Part shown: one piece after another, positions 7,876-16,260 of the stretch
How the letters are laid out: the number at the start of each line of letters is the position of its first letter
How positions within the stretch are numbered: position 1 is the first letter of the stretch
Assembly: GCA_034521755.1 (NCBI GenBank)
Contig: JAXHMB010000004.1
Span: 124,001 to 188,000 of the forward strand
Source of the DNA: JAXHMB01 sp034521755
GTDB lineage: Bacteria > Bacteroidota > Rhodothermia > Balneolales > Balneolaceae
Direction: 5' to 3'
DNA length: 64,000 nt
Position numbers and translations under genes: made by a program
The notes under the pieces: model-generated
Seen by the model: the letters and a program-made list of their open reading frames with translations, nothing else
The model's database searches: none
What the model was told of the DNA's origin: nothing

Positions 7876-8901
7876 ATGCGACAGATTGTAAACACTGCCA
7901 ACGGAAATTATGATGTTCTTGAAGTAGAAGAAGTACCCGACCTGACTCCGAAATCTGATGAGCTCATTATTGAAGTAAAAGCTTCCGGATTAAACTTTGC
8001 CGATATTCTTGCCCGCAAAGGGCAATATCCCGACGGGCCCTCCAAACCTTGTGTGATGGGTTACGAAGTTTCAGGTGTAGTAACATCCACGGGAGATGAC
8101 ATCAACAGCCAATGGGTAGGCAAAGAAGTGATCGCCATGTGCCGTTTTCGAGGCCAGGCAGAACAAGTGTGTGTGAAAGAGAAACAGGTTTATGAGAAAC
8201 CTGCCTCTTTGAGCTGGGAAGAGGCTGCAGCTATACCGGTTAACTACCTCACTGCATGGGTGCTATTGGTAAGCATGGGAGCACTGGATAAAAACGAGTC
8301 GGTTCTGATTCACAATGTAGGCGGCGGTGTAGGTATAGCCGCCCTGGATATTGCACAGCATATTGGAGCCACAACTTTTGGCACCGCCAGTCAGCGCAAA
8401 CAGGAATTTTTAAAAAATCGAGGCCTGCATCACTATATCGATTACCGCAATAACGACTGGTTTGAGGAGCTGATGAAGCTGACCAATGACCACGGCGTTG
8501 ACCTGATCACAGATCCACTGGGCGGCAAGGAATGGAAGCGAAGCTATAAGGCCTTGCGGGCAACCGGACGTCTGGGCATGTTTGGCATTTCAACGGCAAG
8601 TTCCGGTCCAAAGGGCGGTATTAAAGCCTACTGGAACCTGATAAAAACGGCTCTTCAAATGCCTTTCTTTCATCCGCTTTCTTTGCTCAATAAAAACCGG
8701 GGTGTTTTTGGCGTAAATCTGGGTCACCTTTGGCACGAACCGGAAAAGGCTTCCCGCTGGACACAATCAATTTTGCAGGGCGTAGAAGAGGGCTGGGTGA
8801 ATCCCCATGTGGATACTACCTTTACTTTTGAAGAGGCCGGGGAGGCGCATCGCTATATCGAAGAACGAAAGAATATCGGAAAGGTTATTTTGGTGCCATA
8901 G
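7876..8901 (+). CDS. zinc-independent MDR-family NADPH:quinone oxidoreductase (VAT-1-like)
   Basis: A 341-residue medium-chain dehydrogenase/reductase. The N-terminal GroES-like half has SGLNFADILARKGQYP, where the zinc ligands of alcohol dehydrogenases are absent. The Rossmann half has the nucleotide-binding loop NVGGGVGIAALDIAQ, close to the A-x-x-G-x-x-G pattern of quinone reductases. The combination, and the long insert after LGMFGISTASS, resembles VAT-1-type quinone reductases. It probably reduces quinones or reactive carbonyls with NADPH in the cytoplasm; the true substrate cannot be read from sequence. It is transcribed alone. Confidence 0.85.
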   Translation: MRQIVNTANGNYDVLEVEEVPDLTPKSDELIIEVKASGLNFADILARKGQYPDGPSKPCVMGYEVSGVVTSTGDDINSQWVGKEVIAMCRFRGQAEQVCVKEKQVYEKPASLSWEEAAAIPVNYLTAWVLLVSMGALDKNESVLIHNVGGGVGIAALDIAQHIGATTFGTASQRKQEFLKNRGLHHYIDYRNNDWFEELMKLTNDHGVDLITDPLGGKEWKRSYKALRATGRLGMFGISTASSGPKGGIKAYWNLIKTALQMPFFHPLSLLNKNRGVFGVNLGHLWHEPEKASRWTQSILQGVEEGWVNPHVDTTFTFEEAGEAHRYIEERKNIGKVILVP

Positions 8902-8976
8902 CCTTTGCACCAACTCTTTTAAATCAGACAGCGAAGATTTTTAAGACATTCGCTATTATATCATTCATTAGTTTAT

Positions 8977-8997
8977 ATCCTGAGACAAGCTCAGGAT
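8977..8997. terminator. perfect hairpin after the quinone reductase gene
   Basis: atcctgag-acaag-ctcaggat forms a perfect 8-bp stem without a clear T-run. A second weak stem (agcgaa 8930, ttcgct 8949) precedes it. It may end transcripts from both sides, and it resembles the 'tcctgag...ctcaggatgac' repeats common in Bacteroidota-like genomes. Confidence 0.4.
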
Positions 8998-9039
8998 GAC
9001 ATGAAATTAATTTTTGGGGTAGCAGCTATTATGCAAGCA

Positions 9040-9195
9040 CTATAAAAAGAACCACATCAAAAGCAGAATAATCATTACTACTGCCATAATTTGTACGCTG
9101 TAAGATTGCTTGGGAAATTCATATCCACATATAGGGCATACTTCGGCGTCGGCATCCACTTCAACGGCACATCCGGGGCATTCTTTTTGTTCCAT
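9040..9195 (-). CDS. 51-residue zinc-ribbon membrane protein
   Basis: This short gene encodes MEQKECPGCAVEVDADAEVCP followed by ICGYEF, giving two CxxC pairs (Cys 6/9 and 20/23), a standard zinc-ribbon spacing. The last 20 residues (IMAVVMIILLLMWFFL) form one membrane segment ending at the stop. It starts 15 bases after the transporter permease gene on the same strand, so it is probably the last gene of that operon. Many bacteria have such tiny zinc-ribbon tail-anchored proteins of unknown role. Confidence 0.65.
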   Translation of the reverse strand: MEQKECPGCAVEVDADAEVCPICGYEFPKQSYSVQIMAVVMIILLLMWFFL

Positions 9196-9210
9196 AACAG
9201 GTTTCTTTGT

Positions 9211-10768
9211 TTATCTGTTATTTAAAAACAGAGCCAGGTCACTGATGGTTTCAATCCCGAGCTCTTCGGCATGTTCGCGGCGCATCATCAGCGCATAGGT
9301 ATTTTCAAATCCTAAAGGCGGCATCAAGATCAGCTCATGGATAAATTTTAGCTCCTTTTTCACATAGTCATAAACAGCGTCTGAGCGATTATTCAAGCCT
9401 TGAGTAACCACAGAATCTGCGTCCAAAAGCACATGCAATCCGGTTCCGGTGTACTCAGGATAAAAACTTATTTCTTCATTAATAAGTGCATTAAAAGCAA
9501 TCTGGGTTCCGGCCAGACCGGTACGTAATTCCGCATTGAGCTGCGTGTAGTTTTCTATAAGTATTTTATACATATGCGCCAGGATAAAATGCTCGGTCTG
9601 CAGCTTTCCTCCAATTAAGATATCAGCATCACCGCTGCGAGACACCCCTGTTGCAAAACCCTGAGCTTCCAGAAAGTCTTTTGCAACAATCGACTCCTTT
9701 TCTCTATCGAAATCTACCCGGTTATTAAGCTCTGTCATTTTCTGCGTACTTATTTTCCCGGCCAGTTTATTAATTACTTCGCGCAGGCCGGGATGAGACT
9801 CTAGTACTTCTGCCCGTATTAAAGGAGAACAGTCGTAAGGAGGAAAATAATTGCGATCGTCTTTTAACACCTTGAGATCCAGTGCTTTTATGCGTCCATC
9901 AGTTGAGTACCCCACAATCACATCAACCCGCTTGTTAGCCAAAGCTTCGTACATCAATGAAGCATTCATCTCTACTGTTGGAATGTCAAGATTATAATGG
10001 GCTTCCAGTCCGGAATACCCATCGGGACGCTCCAAAAACTCCGGCGGCACTCCTGCCTTGAATTCTTTATCAGCAAGTAGTGAAAAGCCGGACCATACGG
10101 CAGCAAAAATTAGAAGAACACCCATGCCATACGCCAGCGGTTTAAGAATCTGATGCATATTGCGTTCAATCATTTCTAAAGATTTGTCAAAGATAATAGC
10201 CAGTAAAGCAGCAGGCAGCGCTCCGGCCATAATCATCACACCATTATTAAGGGCAATGCCTCTGAAAATGAATTCTCCCAATCCACCCGCTCCAATAAGA
10301 GCACAGAGCGTAGCCACACCCACATTTATTACTGTTGCTGTGCGGATACCGGCAAAAATGACAGGCGCAGCCAGTGGCAGCTCCACTTTTTGTAAAACTT
10401 GATTGTCTGTCATACCCATTCCCCGCGCCGATTCCACCACGGCGGCATCCACTTCGTCAATGCCGGCATATGTATTGCGTGATAGGCAGCAAAGCATAAA
10501 GAAATAAAGCGGTAATAGCAGGGACGGCTCCAATACCCAACAGCGGCAGCATAAAACCAAGCAATGCAATGCTCGGGATCGTCTGAATAATACCCACTGC
10601 TCCGAGTACGGGATTGGAAATTTTGCGATATCGCGTACATAAAATGGCAAGGGGAACACCGATAATCACGGCAATAGCCAGAGCAATAAAAGTCAGACCT
10701 ACATGCTCTGAGGTCTGATCCATCAGCTCAGCTTGGTTTTCAACAACAAAGTTCCAAAGGTCAATCAT
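9211..10768 (-). CDS. ABC transporter permease fused to substrate-binding domain (OpuC/EgtU-like), frameshifted
   Basis: Read as one gene of about 518 residues. It starts at MIDLWNF (ATG 10768) and has an OpuCB-type permease with about six membrane segments and the ATPase-coupling region (ESARGMGMTDNQ). After a seventh membrane segment comes a periplasmic type-II binding domain (from about residue 220: FLERPDGYSGLEAHYNLDIPTVEMNASLMYEALANKRVDV..., later FYPEYTGTG). The frame breaks at about 10479-10482: the first part ends in LLPITQY, while the continuing frame gives RNTYAGID, which the family expects after LLPI. One extra base restores it. Such permease-binding-domain fusions occur in betaine/choline importers and in EgtU, the ergothioneine transporter. 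The neighbouring egtB/egtD make the latter attractive. Confidence 0.82.
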
Positions 10769-11708
10769 CGTTTGCCTCCCTGAACCTTGCCTTGTATTCA
10801 TTCAAAGCTGAGAAAAGGTCTCCGGTTGAGATTCCCAACTCTTCTAAGCTGCTCTGTGAGTCGAACTGCTGATTATTTTCAATGAGCGAAAACAAGCTTT
10901 CGTCTTGAACAAGCCGGTTGTCAATTTCAAGAATTTCCAACAGATCGCCAATACTTACACTCATCATCTCCAGCTGAAGCCGATGATTGTCAAAAAAGGA
11001 GGCTACAAAAGTATTGGCAGGGCTAAAAAGCAATTCTTCGGGCATTCCAATTTGCTGTATTTTCCCCTCATCTATCAGGCATATTCGGTCGCATAAGGAT
11101 ACGGCTTCAAACACATCATGGGTAACCAATATGACAGTTTTCTCTAAATGATCTAGCAGCTTTTTGCATTCCTGCCGCACTTGTTTTTTTGTGATTGGAT
11201 CCAAGGCGCCAAAGGGTTCATCCATCAGCAAGATATCAGGATCTGCCGCTAGTGCTCTGGCCAGCCCCACTCGCTGTTGCTGACCACCACTCAGTTCATC
11301 GGGATTTCTATGACTAAAATTGGAGGGGTCAAGTCCCACCAGCTGCAAAAGCTCATCACTTCTTTGTTTAATTTTTTCTTCCTCCCAACCCAGCAATCGG
11401 GGTACCGTTGCAATGTTATCTGCCACGGTATAGTGTGGGAAAAGTCCCCCATGTTGAATAACATAGCCCATACCACGCCGCAGCTGTTCAGGTGGTTGAG
11501 CAAAGATGGAAACCCCGTCTAGATAAATTTCACCTGAAGTAGGCTCTATCAGACGGTTGATCATTTTTAATATAGTCGTCTTTCCGGATCCGCTTGTGCC
11601 TATCAGCCCTAAGGTTTCACCCGCAATCACCTCAAAAGAAATGCTGTCAACAGCTAAGGTTGTGCCGCTATATATTTTACTGACTTCTTCAAACTTAATC
11701 ATGGCCAT
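10761..11708 (-). CDS. OpuCA/ProV/EgtV-like ABC transporter ATP-binding protein
   Basis: A 315-residue ATPase with Walker A GTSGSGKTT (about 36-44), signature LSGGQQQRV (about 139), Walker B ILLMDEP and switch His in LVTHD. The Q-loop region (MGYVIQHGGLFPHYTV) is typical of the quaternary-amine/osmoprotectant branch. About 75 C-terminal residues follow the nucleotide-binding domain; they are acidic and leucine-rich and do not look like a complete CBS pair. It overlaps the start of the permease-binding-domain gene by 8 bases, so both are translated together. It energises uptake of a betaine-like solute, here possibly ergothioneine. Confidence 0.9.
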   Translation of the reverse strand: MAMIKFEEVSKIYSGTTLAVDSISFEVIAGETLGLIGTSGSGKTTILKMINRLIEPTSGEIYLDGVSIFAQPPEQLRRGMGYVIQHGGLFPHYTVADNIATVPRLLGWEEEKIKQRSDELLQLVGLDPSNFSHRNPDELSGGQQQRVGLARALAADPDILLMDEPFGALDPITKKQVRQECKKLLDHLEKTVILVTHDVFEAVSLCDRICLIDEGKIQQIGMPEELLFSPANTFVASFFDNHRLQLEMMSVSIGDLLEILEIDNRLVQDESLFSLIENNQQFDSQSSLEELGISTGDLFSALNEYKARFREANDD

Positions 11709-11775
11709 AAATAAACAAGTGCAGCCCCCTTTTGCAATAGAGCCCCTATAACTGCAAGTAGTATTTCACATAGCT

Positions 11776-11910
11776 TCAAGGCACCGGACAAAGCCCCAGG
11801 CTGATCTGCCAGATGAAGGAGACTACTATAGCAAGAATCAATGCGCCAACGATTAGCTGCTTGGGCAGTGAGGATTCTTCTTCTTTATTATTAATTCTAA
11901 ATGCGTCCAT
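11776..11910 (-). CDS. 44-residue single-pass membrane protein
   Basis: A short frame (MDAFRINNKEEESSLPKQ, then a hydrophobic stretch LIVGALILAIVVSFIWQI, ending SLGLCPVP). It lies between the DUF427 gene and the transporter ATPase on the same strand, 67 bases before the latter. The charged-then-hydrophobic organisation suggests a real small membrane protein, but no family is recognised and nothing beyond position supports a link to the transporter. Confidence 0.4.
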   Translation of the reverse strand: MDAFRINNKEEESSLPKQLIVGALILAIVVSFIWQISLGLCPVP

Positions 11911-11963
11911 ATAAGATGATTCCTTAGAAATTAATTACCAGAGACCTTTGCAAAACCTTACTG

Positions 11964-12000
11964 TCATTGCGAGCCTGAGAAGCTCGATTTTTGGGGTTTA
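11964..12000. repeat. dispersed 'GTCATTGCGA' repeat
   Basis: tgtcattgcgagcctgagaagctcgattt belongs to a family of short repeats that also occurs at 15380-15545. It sits between two minus-strand genes. Confidence 0.6.
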
Positions 12001-12009
12001 CAAAGCCCT

Positions 12010-12498
12010 CTACCAGCCAATTGTTCCCTGCCCTCCTTTAAACGGCCCTGCAATATCATCAGTGATCCAGCCGCCGTAGAAGCTGCCTTCCTGGGCCTGC
12101 ACCTCTTCTTCATCAACGTAGCAGGCATCCATTTTATGCGGGTAAAAAGCAATATGATCTTTAATGCCTTCAAATCTCTGGTTGGGGCTTGCATAGCACC
12201 ACGCTGCTTTCTCGCTCATATGGTCGCCCACTGAAATACTGTAGTAGTGCGCTTGTCCTTTCCATTCGCAGTAACTGCTCCCCGACTCCTTCTCAAGGTA
12301 CTTCATATTTACATCTCCCGGAGGAATATAGTAGACCGGAGGATGGCTTGTTTCAAGTACTCTTTTCGATGACCTGGAATCGGCAATGATCTTCCCTCCA
12401 AAAATTACTCGCACATGCTTGTCACATTTTTCTAGTCTGGGCGGTCGGGGATAGTCCCAAACAGATTCCTGTCCCGGACCCGGTTCTTCTCGTTTCAT
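12010..12498 (-). CDS. DUF427 family protein
   Basis: A 162-residue soluble protein with the hallmarks of DUF427: ESVWDYPRPP near the start, GGKIIADS, LETSHPPVYYIPPGDV, then YCEWKGQAHYYSI and the tail FYGGWIT. The family forms a small beta barrel and its biochemical role is unknown; it often lies near redox or lipid metabolism genes. Here it follows egtD by 121 bases on the same strand. The extra C-terminal segment (IAGPFKGGQGTIGW) after the usual end is conserved in many members. Confidence 0.85.
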   Translation of the reverse strand: MKREEPGPGQESVWDYPRPPRLEKCDKHVRVIFGGKIIADSRSSKRVLETSHPPVYYIPPGDVNMKYLEKESGSSYCEWKGQAHYYSISVGDHMSEKAAWCYASPNQRFEGIKDHIAFYPHKMDACYVDEEEVQAQEGSFYGGWITDDIAGPFKGGQGTIGW

Positions 12499-12619
12499 AT
12501 CATAAAAATCTAAAACTTAATTTTAAGAAGCACAGATATACAAGCACAACAGATTTTCGCCGAAAGAAATTTATTGTTTCCTGCATAAATTCGCCCAATC
12601 CACTTCATCCGTTTTCCAT

Positions 12620-13564
12620 TCACCGTTTCACTAAATACTGCATGCTGAACAGATCGTCTTTGTCCGTCCAGACTTTCTCCACCTTGAACCACCTGCTCAC
12701 CAATGATTCAAATTCACTTAAAGAATATTTATAAGAATTTTCCGTATGGATGGTCTCTCCCTTTTCAAAGTAAATAGCTTCCCCGTTTAGGTGAACCACC
12801 TGCTTCGTTTCACTTTTCAGGTGCATTTCAATACGCCCTTTTTCCTCATTATAGAATGCCAGGTGTTCAAAATTATCGATATTAAAATCGGCGTTAAGCT
12901 CGCGGTTTAAGCGGACCAGCATGTTGAGATTAAACTCCGCAGTCACTCCTTTTTCATCATTATAAGCTGCTTCCAAAATATCACGCTCTTTCTTTAAATC
13001 TACACCTATCAGCATGCCCCCGCCGGGAACCAGCAGTTTTGAAATCGTTTTCAAGAACTTCTGCGCACTTTCAGGTCTGAAGTTCCCGATAGTGGAACCG
13101 GGATAGAAAATTACGTAGTACTCGAACGGCTTCTCTATGGGCGGAATCTGAAAGGGCTTGGTGTAATCAGCGCACACGGACTTAATAGGAAGATCCGGGT
13201 ATTCCTCTTTCAGAGAGCGGACTGTTTTCATGAGGTACTCCTCCGAAATTTCAACCGGTACATAAGCCGAGATGTCAGACATATGATCAAGCAATAGGCG
13301 TGTCTTGGTGCTGTTCCCGCTACCCAGTTCAACGATCACCGACTGTTCGCCTATCGCCCGGGAGATTTCTTCGATATGTTCTTCAAGGATGCGGGTTTCT
13401 GTACGGGTGGGATAGTATTCTTCGAGTTGGGTGATTTCTTCGAAAAGTTCAGATCCTCGCTCATCATAGAAATACTTGCTTGGCAGCATTTTTTGCTGCT
13501 GACTGAGTCCATTCAGAACATCGTCCAGCATTTGTTGTTGCGTAAGGCTTAGCTCTGCACTCAT
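12620..13564 (-). CDS. egtD: L-histidine N-alpha-methyltransferase EgtD
   Basis: A 314-residue SAM-dependent enzyme that trimethylates histidine to hercynine, the first step of ergothioneine synthesis. Family landmarks are KYFYDERGSELFEEIT, EYYPTRTE, the SAM loop ELGSGNSTKTR, FYPGSTIGNF and the C-terminal FSMQYLVKR. A longer open frame begins at 13687, but its first 41 residues overlap the end of egtB and do not belong to the family. The start at ATG 13564 (MSAELSLTQQQ), 13 bases after the egtB stop, is therefore chosen. The gene is translationally close to egtB, as in other Bacteroidota-like genomes. Confidence 0.93.
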   Translation of the reverse strand: MSAELSLTQQQMLDDVLNGLSQQQKMLPSKYFYDERGSELFEEITQLEEYYPTRTETRILEEHIEEISRAIGEQSVIVELGSGNSTKTRLLLDHMSDISAYVPVEISEEYLMKTVRSLKEEYPDLPIKSVCADYTKPFQIPPIEKPFEYYVIFYPGSTIGNFRPESAQKFLKTISKLLVPGGGMLIGVDLKKERDILEAAYNDEKGVTAEFNLNMLVRLNRELNADFNIDNFEHLAFYNEEKGRIEMHLKSETKQVVHLNGEAIYFEKGETIHTENSYKYSLSEFESLVSRWFKVEKVWTDKDDLFSMQYLVKR

Positions 13565-13577
13565 AAGTTCGAAGTAT

Positions 13578-14876
13578 TTAAACAGTTCGGGCCAATCTGA
13601 TCCCGTTAAACTGCCAGCGGGCATCCGGATAAAAGAAGTTTCGATACGTCTTGCGAATATGGCTTTGTGATGTTGCACATGATCCACCTCTTAAGACGTA
13701 CTGACTGCTCATAAACTTACCGTTATATTCTCCGAGCGCGCCGGGCAAGGGCTTATAGCCGGGATAAGCATCGTAAGCACTTTTGGTCCATTCCCAGACA
13801 TCGCCATATAACTGCTTAATTTTATTTTCCCCTTTCTGCAACGGACGCGGATGAAAGTTACCTTGTTCAACGAAGTTGCCTTTATAAGGCTTATCACCGG
13901 CAGCGGCCTCCCATTCTCCTTCAGTAGGCAGGCGGGCATCAGCCCAGCGTGCATACGCATCTGCCTCGTAATAACTGACATGCGTAACAGGCTCATTAGG
14001 ATCTACTTTTCGCAACCCGGACAGTGTAAAGTTGTACCATTCACCATCTTTGTCAATCCAATAAAGTGGAGCGTCCCAGCCCTCTTGATTCACCGTAGCC
14101 CAGCCGTCATCCAGCCAGAGCTCGGAACGCTCGTAACCACCATCTTCCATGAATTCTATAAACTCACCGTTGGTTATCAGACGGTCGGCTATTTCGAAAG
14201 ATTCAAGAAAACGCCGGTGCCGCGGATGCTCATTATCATAGGTAAACTCATGGCCTTCATTCCCAACTTCATAGATTCCCTCCTCAAAGGAAATCCAGTT
14301 CAATGATGGTACCGGCTTGCTTTCGGGCAGCTCTATTTCTTTATAGGTGGGTAGTAGCGGATTCTGGCTGAACAAGTACTTGAAATCAGTAATCATCAGC
14401 TCTTGGTGCTGCTGTTCGTGATTATTGCCGATTTCTATCACCGGACCAAATTCACTGAGCTGATCTTCCGTAGCTTTTTCTAAAAACTGAAGCACCTGCT
14501 CATTTACATATTCACGGTACTCAAAAACTTCCTGCACTGTGGGGCGCGTCAGCAGCCCGCGCTTTGAACGAGTATGCGGTTCGCCTGTTTGCAAATAGTA
14601 AGAGTTAAAGATGTACGAATACTGTGGATGCAACGACTCATAATCATCGTACACCTTTTCCAATAGAAATGTCTCAAAAAACCAGCTTACATGGGCCAGG
14701 TGCCATTTCGTCGGACTCGTATTGGTCATGGCCTGCACGACAAAATCTTCTGTCTCCAGAGGCTCCACCAGTTCCATGCTAAAATCACGGACTGAGGTGA
14801 ATCGGCTAATCAAATGATCTTTAGAGAAGCGTTTATCATGCTGGTCTTCAGTCTTTTTTACAGTCGTCTTTTGCAT
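13578..14876 (-). CDS. egtB: ergothioneine biosynthesis sulfoxide synthase EgtB
   Basis: A 432-residue non-haem iron enzyme that joins hercynine to a thiol donor using oxygen. The N-terminal DinB_2 domain carries the iron ligands: WHLAHVSWFFE near residue 60 and HEQQHQEL near 155. The C-terminal two thirds form a formylglycine-generating-enzyme-like fold (WISFEEGIYEVGNEG, PVTHVSYYEADAYARWADARLPTEGEWEAA split over two segments, ending YRNFFYPDARWQFNGIRLAR). The order EgtB then EgtD with no EgtA, EgtC or EgtE nearby suggests either direct use of cysteine or a thiol from elsewhere. The organism probably has bacillithiol (see ypdA), so the sulfur donor is an open question. Confidence 0.93.
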   Translation of the reverse strand: MQKTTVKKTEDQHDKRFSKDHLISRFTSVRDFSMELVEPLETEDFVVQAMTNTSPTKWHLAHVSWFFETFLLEKVYDDYESLHPQYSYIFNSYYLQTGEPHTRSKRGLLTRPTVQEVFEYREYVNEQVLQFLEKATEDQLSEFGPVIEIGNNHEQQHQELMITDFKYLFSQNPLLPTYKEIELPESKPVPSLNWISFEEGIYEVGNEGHEFTYDNEHPRHRRFLESFEIADRLITNGEFIEFMEDGGYERSELWLDDGWATVNQEGWDAPLYWIDKDGEWYNFTLSGLRKVDPNEPVTHVSYYEADAYARWADARLPTEGEWEAAAGDKPYKGNFVEQGNFHPRPLQKGENKIKQLYGDVWEWTKSAYDAYPGYKPLPGALGEYNGKFMSSQYVLRGGSCATSQSHIRKTYRNFFYPDARWQFNGIRLARTV

Positions 14877-14983
14877 AACAGAAACGTAGAATTAGTATTA
14901 AATCTGATGTTATTACAACAGAAAGCTACGTTCCGTTCTGTAAGAATCAAAAAAAATACTTGTCAGGCCGAAGACGAAAGTTT

Positions 14984-15235
14984 TTATTTTTCTCTATAAA
15001 AATAAATCTTCTTTGCCTTTTGGTCCTTGCCGCTTTTTATTTTCACTCCTCTGTCCTGGTTATACTGATAAACGGCGGTCCTCATTGAATTGACACTTTT
15101 GTCATCTTTGTAAGGGATTTCTATGGCATCTCCGCCCACCTCAAGCTGATCCAAAGCTTCAAGCAAAGGCTTAAACTTTGATGATCGTTTCTTTGAGGTT
15201 TCTATTTTCTCTCTGTCTACAAACTTAATATCCAT
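14984..15235 (-). CDS. 83-residue basic protein of unknown function
   Basis: MDIKFVDREKIETSKKRSSK and the rest form a lysine-rich soluble protein with a predicted helix (FKPLLEALDQLEVGG), a strand pair (AIEIPYKDDKSV) and a helix (SMRTAVYQYNQDRGVKIKSG), ending KKIYFYREK. The layout (a loop allowing SVNSMRTAVYQYNQDRG, then a beta strand) recalls small DNA-binding or phage-type helper proteins, but I do not recognise a family. It is followed by the egtB promoter region. Confidence 0.6.
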   Translation of the reverse strand: MDIKFVDREKIETSKKRSSKFKPLLEALDQLEVGGDAIEIPYKDDKSVNSMRTAVYQYNQDRGVKIKSGKDQKAKKIYFYREK

Positions 15236-15612
15236 ACCTAATACATGTTAATTATTATCTGCTAGTCAACTATTCATAAGTTTAATAAATAAACTTTTAA
15301 ATTAAATATAAATTCTAGTGATTTTAATTAATTTACATTTATTAAAATGTAAGAAGGCTTTACAAAAAAACCTAAGCTTGTCATTGCGATCTTGAGAAGC
15401 AACCTCCCTTTCAACGCACGTTTACATGAGATTGCCACGCTTCATTCACCGTTGTTCATTTCGCTCGCAATGACTGCCTTGGTTCACACTATCTGCCGGT
15501 ATACAGATTTGTCATTGCGAGGAGCACAGCGACGAAGTAATCTCCTGATCAAAGTTCCTATAAAGAGATCGCCTGCTAATAGATAATATTACTTAAGGCA
15601 GGCTTACAGGGC
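15236..15612. other. 377-bp gap with GTCATTGCGA repeats
   Basis: The right 230 bases hold two members of a dispersed repeat family: gtcattgcga (15380-15389) paired with its inverse tcgcaatgac (15465-15474), and gtcattgcgaggagcacagc at 15511. The left part is very AT-rich with a hairpin (ttacatt...aatgtaa, about 15330-15351). No gene is seen. Confidence 0.7.
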
Positions 15613-15831
15613 TTATTGAATCTGGTAGAATTGATCGTAAACATATTCCCAAAATTCAGCCAGGTTAGAACCTTTATTATGCGGGTTCTTCGAAGTAGAA
15701 GATTTCATGGCATCGAGGCAGGCTTTTTCTTTCGCATCATAATAGGACTTTAACTGATGAGCCGTTGGATTCTCTATCATCTCTTCGAACTTCTCTTTTT
15801 CTTCTTTTGTCCACTTCTTCTTATCCGGCAT
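15613..15831 (-). CDS. 72-residue charged protein of unknown function
   Basis: A short helical, charged protein: MPDKKKWTKEEKEKFEEMIE, then NPTAHQLKSYYDAKEKACLD, ending AEFWEYVYDQFYQIQ. There is no signal peptide or recognised domain. Codon use and amphipathic pattern look coding. It is flanked by a repeat gap and tRNA-Val on the same strand. Confidence 0.55.
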   Translation of the reverse strand: MPDKKKWTKEEKEKFEEMIENPTAHQLKSYYDAKEKACLDAMKSSTSKNPHNKGSNLAEFWEYVYDQFYQIQ

Positions 15832-15992
15832 ACAAAAATATTTCGTTTATCTTATCGGTTCTTTAACGAGCTTAATCCGAGAAAAATTTCCTTTTTGTTT
15901 AAATAACAAAGCTTTTCTCAAATCTGCAATGCTTAATGGCACCAAATAAAAAAGGACAGCTCCATTTCTGAAACTGTCCCCTAAATGCTGAG

Positions 15993-16066
15993 TGGGCGAT
16001 GAAGGATTCGAACCTACGACTTCTTCCTTGTAAGGGAAGCACTCTAAACCGCTGAGTTAATCGCCC
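15993..16066 (-). tRNA. tRNA-Val (anticodon TAC)
   Basis: On the minus strand GGGCGAT pairs with ATCGCCC (7-bp acceptor), with D arm ACTC...GAGT, anticodon stem CTTCC/GGAAG around loop CTTACAA (anticodon TAC, codon GTA), and T loop TTCGAAT. One mismatch is present in the T stem. CCA is not encoded. Confidence 0.93.
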
Positions 16067-16260
16067 TTTTTTCGAGAGCACAAATATAAGAACAATTAAA
16101 ATGTCCACAAAACATTTTCTATCCCCTGCACCAATAATTCTACCGTTGAACAAAAAGTTGGTTAACACTGTTAAGTTTATCTTGACTAATCAGGTATAAT
16201 CTTCCATTTTAATCGCATCTAAGTAAAGCACCAACAGCCAGTTACAGTAAACTTTATCTT

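Noticed and set aside
9110..9298. 62-residue plus-strand frame overlapping the zinc-ribbon gene
   Set aside because: The minus-strand reading has two CxxC pairs and a membrane tail and fits the operon; the plus-strand reading has no pattern.
13565..13687. Extended EgtD start at 13687
   Set aside because: The added residues are the egtB end read in another frame, and the EgtD family begins near MSAELSLTQQQ.
13851..14306. 151-residue plus-strand frame inside egtB
   Set aside because: Antisense to a conserved enzyme with catalytic motifs; no independent support.
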